Origin: a virus
Length of the DNA: 64,000 bases
Direction: 5' to 3' (one strand)
Virus record (IMG/VR): IMGVR_UViG_3300017917_002814
Span: 1-64,000 of that record
In this document: one piece after another, positions 8,426 to 16,910 of the stretch
How the letters are laid out: the number at the start of each line of letters is the position of its first letter
Position numbering within the stretch: position 1 is the first letter of the stretch
Notes under the pieces: model-generated
Databases searched by the model: none
Told to the model about the DNA's origin: nothing
Seen by the model: only the letters and a program-made list of their open reading frames with translations
Made by a program: the position numbers and the translations under genes

Positions 8426-9313
8426 TCAATCATCACTGTAATCACCAGATTGCGGATTGCCGCCCCACGATCCCATACCTTGTCTGGTATAAGAAGGTGT
8501 TAGTCCGTTCATTTCAAGAATATCATCTCGAAGATTCTGGTTGCGTTTTTCAATGTTAAGGACTCGAGTAAAGGAATTAGTGATAGCAGCAGTATAATAA
8601 GCAAAAGGATTTTGTGATTTACTTTCATCAAATTGTAGTCCTATCTGAGATAATTGTAACAGTGCTTGGCTACGCATTTCGTCATTGTAAGTGTATCCGC
8701 GCCAGTTTGATCGTGTAGCATAACGCTCACACAACTTCATGAACATGTGCGCCAACGTTTTTGTCATTGTTCCGTGATCTTTACAGAATTCGCCTTTTTC
8801 CAAATCGCCTCGCCAATGACTTTTGCCAACACAGTAAACATTACCAGAATCGTCTATTCGATAATGCTGAAATGGTGGAAAGTTCACTTTGGTATATTTG
8901 GTTGCAGCAGGTGGTTCTAATCCGTCGTCGTATTCAGTAACTGGATCCTCCTCTTCGTCGATCACAACGGTAGTTTTGGCCTTTTTTGATTTAGTTAAAT
9001 CAACTGGCACATGCTCCCAGGTCATTATGCGAAAAACAATGTCGGTGGTGGCTATTTTGCCGGGTTTTATCGCAAAGTCGTCTAACTTTAGCTTGGTAGT
9101 ACTGACAGCTTGTGCAGCATCATACGCAGCTCGTCCTAGTCGTTCGGCTCGCAATTTACGACCTTCAGCAATGTTTTTCTTGTTGATTTTGTCAACGCTG
9201 GGCAAAATTATATCGTAATAGCCGTCTTCGGGCGTGGTAAACGAACAATAAGTTAGTTTGCTCTTATGGATTTCTTTAAGAATGTCTCTGTTGTTTAGGT
9301 AGTTGTGTTTCAT
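8426..9313 (-). CDS. 55: Late-transcription sigma factor, gp55-like
   Basis: This is a 295-residue relative of T4 gp55, which directs host RNA polymerase to TATAAATA late promoters with the sliding clamp. The N-terminus (YLNNRDILKEIHKSK) and the C-terminal half (KLCERYATRSNWRG, then a helix-rich region with NPFAYYTAAITNSFTRVLN and QNLRDDILEMNG) look like gp55 of marine T4-like phages and sigma region 2. It is about 110 residues longer than T4 gp55; the extra sequence lies between these parts and includes an acidic stretch (DEEEDP). An AAGGAA ribosome site precedes the ATG. It is the first gene of the minus-strand block, divergent from the structural operon whose late promoters it would recognise; only a poor sigma70 match (TTGCTT, 17, TAAATT) lies upstream. 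Confidence 0.85.
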   Translation of the reverse strand: MKHNYLNNRDILKEIHKSKLTYCSFTTPEDGYYDIILPSVDKINKKNIAEGRKLRAERLGRAAYDAAQAVSTTKLKLDDFAIKPGKIATTDIVFRIMTWEHVPVDLTKSKKAKTTVVIDEEEDPVTEYDDGLEPPAATKYTKVNFPPFQHYRIDDSGNVYCVGKSHWRGDLEKGEFCKDHGTMTKTLAHMFMKLCERYATRSNWRGYTYNDEMRSQALLQLSQIGLQFDESKSQNPFAYYTAAITNSFTRVLNIEKRNQNLRDDILEMNGLTPSYTRQGMGSWGGNPQSGDYSDD

Positions 9314-9345
9314 TCGTTTCCTTAAAATACACAGTTAATTTAGCA

Positions 9346-9353
9346 AATAAATA
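9346..9353 (+). promoter_or_regulatory. Putative late promoter (AATAAATA)
   Basis: AATAAATA differs from the T4 late box TATAAATA at the first base and lies 24 bases before the ATG at 9377, giving a short leader with an AGAGGA ribosome site. It sits in the divergent gap beside the gp55-like gene, where the late structural operon should begin. Confidence 0.5.
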
Positions 9354-9376
9354 ATAAAAAAGCAAGAGGAATCTAT

Positions 9377-10408
9377 ATGGCAGTAGTACAACAAGTCACA
9401 AGTTATCTGAACCCTGTGTATAATCAAGGCGCACAACAAAAAGGACAAATTAGACCCGATGTTGAGGCTCTGAAGTTTGCCGACGGCGGAATTTTTAGTC
9501 CAAACAAAGGTAATCAAACCACACCTGCGGGCAGTTTAAATTCTGAAGATACTAGGCTAGCAAAAGCCAATCTACAAAAAGGTGGAGCATCTGTGCCTCC
9601 TGCCAACACAAATGGACCTAAAACGCAATTTGGTGTTAGCGACGATTCTGGTAATGATTGGCGAGTCAAAATCAGCATTAATCCTACTAGTAAGATTTTG
9701 TATTGGGATCCAACTGCAACTGGCAATGTGCCGGGCCTATTGGCTCCGTTAAAACTAACAGATGGATTTATTTTTCCTTATGTTCCGCAAGTTACTGTGA
9801 GCCACAGTGCAAATTATTCTTCAGTTCCTTTAACACATTCTAACTATGCTCAGTATTTTTATGAATCAAGTGCAGTTGCGTCTATCAGCATCAGTGGAGA
9901 CTTTACTGTACAAAACATTGATGAAGCAAAATATTTTTTAGCTGGCATTTATTATTTTAGAGCTCTCACAAAAATGTTTTATGGCATGTCAGGAGATTAT
10001 CAAGGTAGTCCTCCTCCAATAGTTTATCTTGACGGATATGGACAACACTATTTACCGCATGTGCCCTGCGTAATTACGAATTTTAGCCATACTATGCCAG
10101 CAGATGTTGATTACCTTGAAGTAAATACTCCACAATCTGTAACAGAAAAAAGAACATCAAACAGAACTCCTGGTGGTACCATGGGATCCATTACTTTACC
10201 AAGTGTAAGAGGTACAAATGCCGGTAGCGAAATAGTCACACAAACAATAAACACTGCGTTTAATCGAGTGCCAACATCAAGTACATTTACTTTAACGTTA
10301 CAACCAGTTATAAGTCGTACACAGGCAATAGCGTTTAATTATCAATCCTTTGCTCGGGGCGGTCTGATATCAGGAAAAGACAGTGCCTTTACTGGAGGAT
10401 TCCTATAA
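9377..10408 (+). CDS. Putative baseplate/tail-tube-associated structural protein
   Basis: This 343-residue protein opens the structural operon just before gp53. The first 100 residues are rich in Gln, Gly and Pro. Then comes a well-ordered beta-rich part (DGFIFPYVPQVTVSHSANY, THSNYAQYFYESS, FRALTKMFYG, VDYLEVNTP). I recognise it as a protein common in marine T4-like phages. Its size and place fit the T4 gp48/gp54 group, the tail-tube cap and initiator proteins of the baseplate, but I cannot choose between them from sequence. The stop and the next start overlap as TAATG. Confidence 0.5.
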   Translation: MAVVQQVTSYLNPVYNQGAQQKGQIRPDVEALKFADGGIFSPNKGNQTTPAGSLNSEDTRLAKANLQKGGASVPPANTNGPKTQFGVSDDSGNDWRVKISINPTSKILYWDPTATGNVPGLLAPLKLTDGFIFPYVPQVTVSHSANYSSVPLTHSNYAQYFYESSAVASISISGDFTVQNIDEAKYFLAGIYYFRALTKMFYGMSGDYQGSPPPIVYLDGYGQHYLPHVPCVITNFSHTMPADVDYLEVNTPQSVTEKRTSNRTPGGTMGSITLPSVRGTNAGSEIVTQTINTAFNRVPTSSTFTLTLQPVISRTQAIAFNYQSFARGGLISGKDSAFTGGFL

Positions 10409-10713
10409 TGTCGCAAACTCGTTATCCCCCAACCAGCCCCTATTATAGAACTGGCACATTTGGTATTTTTCTTGACGTAATGACCAATAGACCAATCACC
10501 AGATTGTCTGACGATGTTCTTTACGAAATTGATAGTGTGTACGAATACAGACCTGATCTGTTGGCGTCTGACTTGTATGGCGACAGCAGTTTGTGGTGGG
10601 TGTTTGCACAACGTAATCCCAATGTGCTAATTGATCCGCTCATGGATTTTGTTGCTGGAGCAAGAATTTACATCCCCAAAATGGCAACATTAAAACAAGA
10701 TCTAGGAGTGTAA
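10408..10713 (+). CDS. 53: Baseplate wedge protein gp53-like
   Basis: This 101-residue protein has the pattern of gp53-like wedge subunits: RLSDDVLYEIDSVYEYRPDL, SDLYGDSSLWWVFAQRNPN, and a C-terminal LysM-like GARIYIPK. T4 gp53 is about twice as long, so this is the compact form. It is translationally coupled to the previous gene (TAATG) and followed after three bases by the large hub protein. It would join baseplate wedges during assembly. Confidence 0.8.
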   Translation: MSQTRYPPTSPYYRTGTFGIFLDVMTNRPITRLSDDVLYEIDSVYEYRPDLLASDLYGDSSLWWVFAQRNPNVLIDPLMDFVAGARIYIPKMATLKQDLGV

Positions 10714-10716
10714 CTG

Positions 10717-13700
10717 GTGGCCACAGTACAAGAGTTAAAAGACAAAGTTAGTAATGCAGAATTTAATTTAAACTTTAGAAAAGGTGGTAACCAAAATTCT
10801 AGACGCGGCCCTGACGGACTCATGCCATTGGGTGGCATTGATTTTTTATTAGAAGAAAATATAAAAAAACAAGAACGATTCAAGGCGGCAGGCAATCAAT
10901 TTGAATTAGAAAATCAACAGCGAATTTATAGAAATCTAATAAGTGAACGGTTGCAACAAGAACGGGTTATTGCTCAAAGAGAAATTGAACTTGCTGCATT
11001 AAAACAAGAATTAGAAGTTGCTGTATCAAATCAAGCACAACAAGATGCAGCAAAAGGCCAGACAGCCACAGCTCCTACCACCAACGGCGAACCAGTACCG
11101 GTGGCAGTGCCAGTGACCAATGAACAACAGGCCAAGCTTGATCAATCCCGGTCCGGCGAATTATCAAGCAAAGTCGAACAAAGTCAAGATCCAATTGCAG
11201 CAAATAAACAAAACAATCAAAACGGAACTGCTCAACCTAAGTCAGAAGCAAATTTTAGTGGAGAAACCAATCAAAATGCCGCAGCTTCGGTATCAGGCAA
11301 CAACAATGTTTCGGGTAAAAAATCTGATTTTGCACCTCAATCAGCTCCGGGCTACGGACTACCAAAAAACAAACTGCATGACTATACCAGTTACACTTAT
11401 AGAATAACTTTGTTTCTACTTACAAAAAAAGATTTCAATGAACTGGCCAGCAACCCAACAAAATTTGTTCCAACATTTAGTTTGATCAGCAGCGGCGGTG
11501 GATTTGCTGCGCCTGGTTCGATTAAAACAGAAACGACACGGAAAGTGTCGCCTTTTGGTGGATATGAAGATGTTTCTACCACTCAAACCAAAGCCGGGCG
11601 TCATCCGGATTTTCAGACTGACTTTTTTATTGACAATTTACAAATACAAACTGTTGTTGGGTTAAATGCCAAATCTAAGGCATCCAATGCCATTGATATA
11701 TCATTTAATATAACTGAACCATACGGGCTTAGTCTATTAGATAGATTACTAAGTGCTTCGGAAACCTGTGGAGACAAAAATGCCAACTACATGGAACAAC
11801 CTTATCTACTGCAAGTTGATCTGTTGGCAAGTCCTACTGACGAACAACTGGGTATTATGAAACAGTCTACAAACGTGATTGACAGTAAAAAAATCGCCAT
11901 CAAACTGTTAGAAATGAAAATTAAACCATCTGGTAGCGGAAGCACTTATGCAATCAAGGCCATGCCTTACAATCATGTGGCTTTTAGTTTGACCACAGCA
12001 GCTATGCCAATCACTTTAAGCGTTGAAGCCAGCACTGTGGGAGAATTTTTCAGTAGTGCAGATGATATTGCTAAAATTTTTTCCGGCCAAAATGCCATCA
12101 ATGAAGAACGATTGGAAAGCGAATTAAAAGCCTGGATTGATGAATTTTGGTCAACAGGCGGATTTCAACCGACACCAGAACAAATAGCCAACCAAAGAAA
12201 AGCTCTACAGAATGCAATTGTTTACAACAGCAAAAGTTTAGCAGCTGGATATAACGGCTACATGGACAAGGTGGCAAAAGATCAAAAACTCAGCCGATTG
12301 CCCCCTACAAAAATCGCCTTCAACATACCAGATAGAATATTATCAGAATCACCAATAGTGGATGAAAAAGCTCAAGTCACCGACGGCAAGATGCAGGATC
12401 CAACTACAACTGTTGGTAAAGTTGACCCTCAATTGAAAAAAACACAATCGTTCACTATCAATGCCGGGACAAGCATAATTGATGTTATTGACATGATAAT
12501 GGGCAAAAGCGAGTATGTTAAATCTCAAATAAAAACGTTGGGTAAAACCAACAACAATGACGCCGCGCAAAAAGAATATACCAATGATCGTGAAAGAGCC
12601 AATGCCGACAAGCAACTAAAAGCGTTGACGTTAAAATGGTATAAAGTTGTACCCACTGTGGCATTAAATGATTTTGATGCTACTAGAAATGCCTATAGTA
12701 AAACTATTTTATACACCATATTACCGTACACAGCAGCCAATGCCTATCATCCTAATTTTCCGCAGTCCACTGCCCAAACACTAGAAAATTCTGTGGTACG
12801 AGAATACAATTATCTTTACACAGGAAAAAATCAAGACATACTGCGTTTAGATATTGATTTTGATAGCACTTTTTATACACAGTTGACAACTAAACCTTTG
12901 CAAGTGGCTGTTTTAGGCACAGACCGAAACAGTGACATTGACGACGTGAACAAAAATCAAGCACAATATAGTGTCAATACTCCATCAAATCCAACTAATC
13001 CACCAACATCATATCAAATTTCAGGTCAGCAAAGAAGAAGTAACTCGCTAAATTCATCTAACAATCCTGATGAACAAATAGTCAATGATTTGAAACAAAG
13101 CATTTATACCAGTCAACGCGGTGACGCTTTGAATATCAAGTTACAAATAATTGGTGACCCAGATTTTATCAAGCAAGACGACATATTCTATAACCCAGGA
13201 AGCCCTGAAGAATATGCAAAAACCATGGGCAGTAGATTAAATAATTCATCAGCTCCTATAAATGAAAGTGGTCAAATATTATTTGATGCAGAACAAGTTT
13301 ATGTGAAATTAACATTCAGAAATGCGGTTGATATCAATGACAAAATTGGAATAGTAAACAAACAAGACAAACTTACAAATGGCAGAATGACCAACGGATC
13401 ATTTTCTGGCATTTATAAAATTCAAACAGTGGAAAGTGAATTCAGCCGCGGACAATTTACGCAAACACTTGATTTGATCAGGATGCCAGAATCATTGCCA
13501 GAAATAAAAATTGCAGCACCCCAAACTACTCAATCAGGAATAAGTACAGATACTCAAAGTGCCAAAAAAAATGAAGAGGCAGACAATTCTAAGCAAAATG
13601 CTGTTTCTGCCAATCCCACTGGACTAGCACCGCCTGTACCACCAAAATTAGCCGAAGCGGCTGCACAGCCAGCAGCAAATGGCCAAGGAGGACCTGAAAA

Positions 13701-13899
13701 TGCTGGTAACAATCAAGCTGTGGCTCCGCAAGTGTCAGCTGGCTTTACTTTTGCAGAAGCATTTAGACAAGCAAGAAAAGATTTTGGCAACCGACCAGGT
13801 GGTGTATTTGAATGGCGCGGCAAATTATATCAAACAAATTATCAAAATGAACCTCTCGTTAAAAATCCCATACCGGTGTATCCAGGAGCCAATCAATAA
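10717..13899 (+). CDS. Large virion protein, putative baseplate hub component
   Basis: This 1060-residue protein has a charged, probably coiled-coil N-terminus (to about 110), then a Gln/Asn/Ala-rich linker (about 110-225). A folded core follows with YTYRITLFLLTKKDF, GGGF, RHPDFQTDFFIDNLQI, SNAIDISFNITEPYG and YMEQPYLLQVDLL. The C-terminal end is again Ala/Gln/Pro-rich. It starts with GTG at 10717, eight bases after an AGGAG ribosome site. Its place between gp53 and the gp5-like gene suggests a gp27-type hub function, but that is position-based; I do not see a clear gp27 fold. TAATG joins it to the next gene. Confidence 0.6.
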   Translation: MATVQELKDKVSNAEFNLNFRKGGNQNSRRGPDGLMPLGGIDFLLEENIKKQERFKAAGNQFELENQQRIYRNLISERLQQERVIAQREIELAALKQELEVAVSNQAQQDAAKGQTATAPTTNGEPVPVAVPVTNEQQAKLDQSRSGELSSKVEQSQDPIAANKQNNQNGTAQPKSEANFSGETNQNAAASVSGNNNVSGKKSDFAPQSAPGYGLPKNKLHDYTSYTYRITLFLLTKKDFNELASNPTKFVPTFSLISSGGGFAAPGSIKTETTRKVSPFGGYEDVSTTQTKAGRHPDFQTDFFIDNLQIQTVVGLNAKSKASNAIDISFNITEPYGLSLLDRLLSASETCGDKNANYMEQPYLLQVDLLASPTDEQLGIMKQSTNVIDSKKIAIKLLEMKIKPSGSGSTYAIKAMPYNHVAFSLTTAAMPITLSVEASTVGEFFSSADDIAKIFSGQNAINEERLESELKAWIDEFWSTGGFQPTPEQIANQRKALQNAIVYNSKSLAAGYNGYMDKVAKDQKLSRLPPTKIAFNIPDRILSESPIVDEKAQVTDGKMQDPTTTVGKVDPQLKKTQSFTINAGTSIIDVIDMIMGKSEYVKSQIKTLGKTNNNDAAQKEYTNDRERANADKQLKALTLKWYKVVPTVALNDFDATRNAYSKTILYTILPYTAANAYHPNFPQSTAQTLENSVVREYNYLYTGKNQDILRLDIDFDSTFYTQLTTKPLQVAVLGTDRNSDIDDVNKNQAQYSVNTPSNPTNPPTSYQISGQQRRSNSLNSSNNPDEQIVNDLKQSIYTSQRGDALNIKLQIIGDPDFIKQDDIFYNPGSPEEYAKTMGSRLNNSSAPINESGQILFDAEQVYVKLTFRNAVDINDKIGIVNKQDKLTNGRMTNGSFSGIYKIQTVESEFSRGQFTQTLDLIRMPESLPEIKIAAPQTTQSGISTDTQSAKKNEEADNSKQNAVSANPTGLAPPVPPKLAEAAAQPAANGQGGPENAGNNQAVAPQVSAGFTFAEAFRQARKDFGNRPGGVFEWRGKLYQTNYQNEPLVKNPIPVYPGANQ

Positions 13900-15386
13900 T
13901 GGCCAATGATAAACAAAGCGCGAACAGAATTCCAGACTGGGCAGGCACAAACAAGCCTTCGGGTGTAAAACTAGATCCTGGACCATTTATAGGCATTGTA
14001 AGAAACAATGCTGATCCTGCTAGACAGGGCAGATTGGCGGTATATGTGCCTGACATTGGCGGCGACGAAAATGATCCCAATAATTGGTATGTGGTAAGAT
14101 ATGCCAGTCCTTTTTTTGGAAGTACCTTGGGATTGGCAGGATCACCTGACAGTCAAAATGATAACTTTGCTACATCACAGCAGACTTATGGATTTTGGGC
14201 TGTGCCTCCTGATATCAACAATCGTGTTTTAATAACTTTTGTAATGGGAGACCCAACTAGAGGATACTGGTTTGCCTGCGTACCCAACATACAAACTATG
14301 AATATGGTACCAGGTATGTCACGACCACCAGGCGATAAGCCGTATACAGCAACCAATTCTGACAAATTTTTTGGAGCAGGAAGAATAACCAGCGACAGCT
14401 ATTTGCCGGTATCAGAGCTGGTAACAGAAAATCCTACCGTTGACAGAAATCCTTATTTTTTTGATCTGCCTAGGGTAGTTCATACATATCAAGCAAATAT
14501 TGTAATTGAGCAAGGATTAGATCAAGACCCTTTGCGCGGCACGGTTACTAGTAGTAGTCAACGAGAAACCCCCAGTCAAGTTGTGGGGCTAAGTAGCCCC
14601 GGTCGTACAATTCCTGACCCGGCTGACTTTCCGAGTTTACGGCGCTTGTTGGACCAGCAGGCTCTTCCAATATCAGTACTACAGCAATTTTCCAGCAGAA
14701 AAGGTGGTCATAGTTTCGTCATGGATGACGGTGATTTATTTGGTCAAAGCCAGCTGTTGAGAATACGTAGTAGTTCAGGACATCAAATACTCATGCACGA
14801 TACTGCAGATTTAATGTATATCGGCAATAGCAAAGGCACAGCCTGGATAGAACTAACTCCAGATGGAAGCATGAATGTGTTTAGTGCCAGCAATGTAAGT
14901 ATACGAGCGCAGCAAGATATAAATTTTCATGCAGACAATAATATAAATTTTCATAGCGGTAACACCATAAAAATGTTTGCAGAAAAATATTTTTTAAATC
15001 AAACTCAAAGTTATCAAGTGACTGCAACTAAAAATTACTCGTTAAACGCAGGCAATGTAGGAATCAAAAGCGGAACAAGTCTGTTGATGCAATCAATCAC
15101 AGGAGGATGGCAAACTTCAGCTGATCTAGTACTTAAAGGCCGAAAAATATATTTAAACAGCGGAACCCCAGCTGCACCATTGTCCAATGCACCGTTGGAA
15201 TTTTATGAACAGGGTAATGTGGCTTATGATAATGAAAGAAAATTGTGGAGACCAGTGACTACAACATTTAACAGTCTAGCACCTTTTACCCCAACACACG
15301 AGCCTTGGCAAAGACAAACAGGGGTCCTTAAAAAGAACAACGGTAAAATTGTGCCGCCAACGCTGCAAACATTAGGAAAAACATAA
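13899..15386 (+). CDS. 5: Baseplate hub/central spike protein, gp5-like without lysozyme
   Basis: This 495-residue protein has an N-terminal OB-fold region (PFIGIVRNNADPARQGRLAV, YVPDIGG, VRYASPFFG, PPDINNRVLITFVMGD; about 28-125) as in gp5/VgrG proteins. After a linker there is a repetitive beta-helix-like C-terminal half (HQILMHDTADLMYIG, AWIELTPDGSMNVFS, then repeated INFH.. and NV.IK..). T4 gp5 has a lysozyme domain between OB fold and helix; here no such active-site region is visible and the linker is low in complexity. It would form the membrane-piercing spike of the tail. It is coupled by TAATG to both neighbours. Confidence 0.75.
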   Translation: MANDKQSANRIPDWAGTNKPSGVKLDPGPFIGIVRNNADPARQGRLAVYVPDIGGDENDPNNWYVVRYASPFFGSTLGLAGSPDSQNDNFATSQQTYGFWAVPPDINNRVLITFVMGDPTRGYWFACVPNIQTMNMVPGMSRPPGDKPYTATNSDKFFGAGRITSDSYLPVSELVTENPTVDRNPYFFDLPRVVHTYQANIVIEQGLDQDPLRGTVTSSSQRETPSQVVGLSSPGRTIPDPADFPSLRRLLDQQALPISVLQQFSSRKGGHSFVMDDGDLFGQSQLLRIRSSSGHQILMHDTADLMYIGNSKGTAWIELTPDGSMNVFSASNVSIRAQQDINFHADNNINFHSGNTIKMFAEKYFLNQTQSYQVTATKNYSLNAGNVGIKSGTSLLMQSITGGWQTSADLVLKGRKIYLNSGTPAAPLSNAPLEFYEQGNVAYDNERKLWRPVTTTFNSLAPFTPTHEPWQRQTGVLKKNNGKIVPPTLQTLGKT

Positions 15387-16474
15387 TGGCCAGTCGCGGA
15401 ATAATAAATGCAAAAAACGAAGTAGTGATCAATCCAGCCGAAAGATCATTGCTGACCAGTGCCGGCGCACCATTTGGATTTACATTAGAACAATATAGGC
15501 CAGAAATTTTAACACTATCAAAATTTGAAACCAAATGTTTGCTAATTCAGTTGGCCAATTTGGAAAGCAACATAACGTCTAGTCTCACTAGTATTGGTGT
15601 CCCTAAATTGGGAATTTTTAAAGCAAATATCAATGCAAATAACCTAGTGTCAAGTTCTAATGTGGCAACAGTAACAATTACCAATTCAGATCATAGCGAT
15701 ATAAATTTAGGCATGATAGCACAACTGCTACCTGATAGCGTGGGTGTATTTGGTAGCAATACACTTGTAGTTGCCAAATCAGTAGGCGGTAATATCATAG
15801 CCGGTAATTTTGTACCTGGATGCACTTATACTATCACAAGTGTAGGCACAACAGATTTTTCAAAAATAGGACATACAGGTGAAGTCACAGCAATTGGCAA
15901 CGTGTTTGTGGCCAATGCAGCTGGTTCAGGCACCGGGACTGCATTAGGAACAAACAATCAAATCATATTTGGAAGCAATCACACAATTAGCGGTGATGTG
16001 ACCTTCAACGTAGTTCCGTTAAAACTAGGAAAATATCAGACTTCACCGTGGTTACTGACCAAGCTTGGTTATTTAGAAACTAACGGTGCCTGGAAAAACA
16101 CAGACGGAGTTGATTCTAACGATATATTTTTAGCTGCCCCGGAAGTTCAAGATTCAGTAGTAGCAACATTTTTACAACAGCAGTATATAGAGCTGGTCAA
16201 AATAGGTGCAATTCGTGCAGGAGACGACAAAGAGACAGTGGCGGGAATGTTGGCACTTGCATATCAATATCAAGATATAGGAAATCCCTCATTGAATCAA
16301 AACGTTTTCAATTCTGATGGCACAGTGAATTTAGAGAATTATTCAATAGCTTCACGAGCAAATGTATGGAGAAATACAGGACAAACTGTAGACAGTCAAG
16401 GGCGGCCTGGACATATTTATTTTAATGCAGGACGATATGCTGTACGAACTCTAGGGGCAGATGTGCCAGAATAA
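15386..16474 (+). CDS. Virion structural protein, baseplate region
   Basis: I do not recognise the function of this 362-residue protein. The N-terminus (PAERSLLTSAGAPFGFTLEQ, EILTLSKFETKCLL) and C-terminus (ELVKIGAIRAGDDKETVAG, then GRPGHIYFNAGRYAV) look like a conserved virion protein. Between them, residues about 135-190 hold a module (CTYTITSVGTTDFSKIG, then GSGTGTA) seen in many unrelated phage proteins and again in gp6 here. Its place between gp5 and gp25 makes it a hub or wedge component. Its stop codon lies inside an AATAAATA box preceding gp25. Confidence 0.6.
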   Translation: MASRGIINAKNEVVINPAERSLLTSAGAPFGFTLEQYRPEILTLSKFETKCLLIQLANLESNITSSLTSIGVPKLGIFKANINANNLVSSSNVATVTITNSDHSDINLGMIAQLLPDSVGVFGSNTLVVAKSVGGNIIAGNFVPGCTYTITSVGTTDFSKIGHTGEVTAIGNVFVANAAGSGTGTALGTNNQIIFGSNHTISGDVTFNVVPLKLGKYQTSPWLLTKLGYLETNGAWKNTDGVDSNDIFLAAPEVQDSVVATFLQQQYIELVKIGAIRAGDDKETVAGMLALAYQYQDIGNPSLNQNVFNSDGTVNLENYSIASRANVWRNTGQTVDSQGRPGHIYFNAGRYAVRTLGADVPE

Positions 16475-16477
16475 ATA
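16470..16477 (+). promoter_or_regulatory. Possible late promoter overlapping a stop codon
   Basis: AATAAATA covers the TAA of the upstream gene and ends five bases before the gp25 ATG at 16483. If used as a T4-like late promoter, transcription would start at or near the ATG, giving a leaderless mRNA. It could equally be a chance match at a stop codon. Confidence 0.25.
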
Positions 16478-16482
16478 CAGTT

Positions 16483-16863
16483 ATGGCTCTAATAAGATAT
16501 AAAGGTTTCAGTACTATTGATCAGTACAAAAAATTCAGATTGACAGATTTGGATTTAATCAAGCGTGACTTGTTGAATCATTTTGCTATAAGAAAAGGTG
16601 AAAAACTAATGAATTCTGAATTTGGCAGTATAATTTGGAATATTTTATTTGAACCTCTTACTGCTGATGTCAAAGCTCTAGTGGTTGGTGATATTCAACG
16701 GGTACTTGCATATGATCCCAGAGTAAGAATAGACAATGTATTAGTTGATCAGCTTGATGCAGGTTTACAAGTGCAAATTGAATTGACCGTTCTTCCAGAT
16801 AATTACAGTGATGTTATAAATCTGCAATTTAACAGAGATCTCAATACTGTAGTAGCTGTATAA
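16483..16863 (+). CDS. 25: Baseplate wedge protein gp25-like
   Basis: This 126-residue protein is a clear gp25/GpW-like wedge subunit: DLDLIKRDLLNHFAIRKGEK, EFGSIIWNILFEP, VVGDIQRVLAYDPRV, LPDNYSDVINLQF. T4 gp25 is 132 residues. It would sit in the inner baseplate, where it is thought to help trigger sheath assembly and contraction. It is followed by a 47-base gap containing a late-promoter-like box before gp6. Confidence 0.9.
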   Translation: MALIRYKGFSTIDQYKKFRLTDLDLIKRDLLNHFAIRKGEKLMNSEFGSIIWNILFEPLTADVKALVVGDIQRVLAYDPRVRIDNVLVDQLDAGLQVQIELTVLPDNYSDVINLQFNRDLNTVVAV

Positions 16864-16883
16864 AAGTACCAGATTATTATTAT

Positions 16884-16891
16884 AATAAATA
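16884..16891 (+). promoter_or_regulatory. Putative late promoter (AATAAATA) before gp6
   Basis: AATAAATA lies 19 bases before the ATG at 16911 in the only sizeable gap of this part of the operon, with a purine-rich AGACAGG ribosome site between. It differs from the T4 late consensus at one base. Confidence 0.45.
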
Positions 16892-16910
16892 CTAAAAGAC
16901 AGGTATAGAT

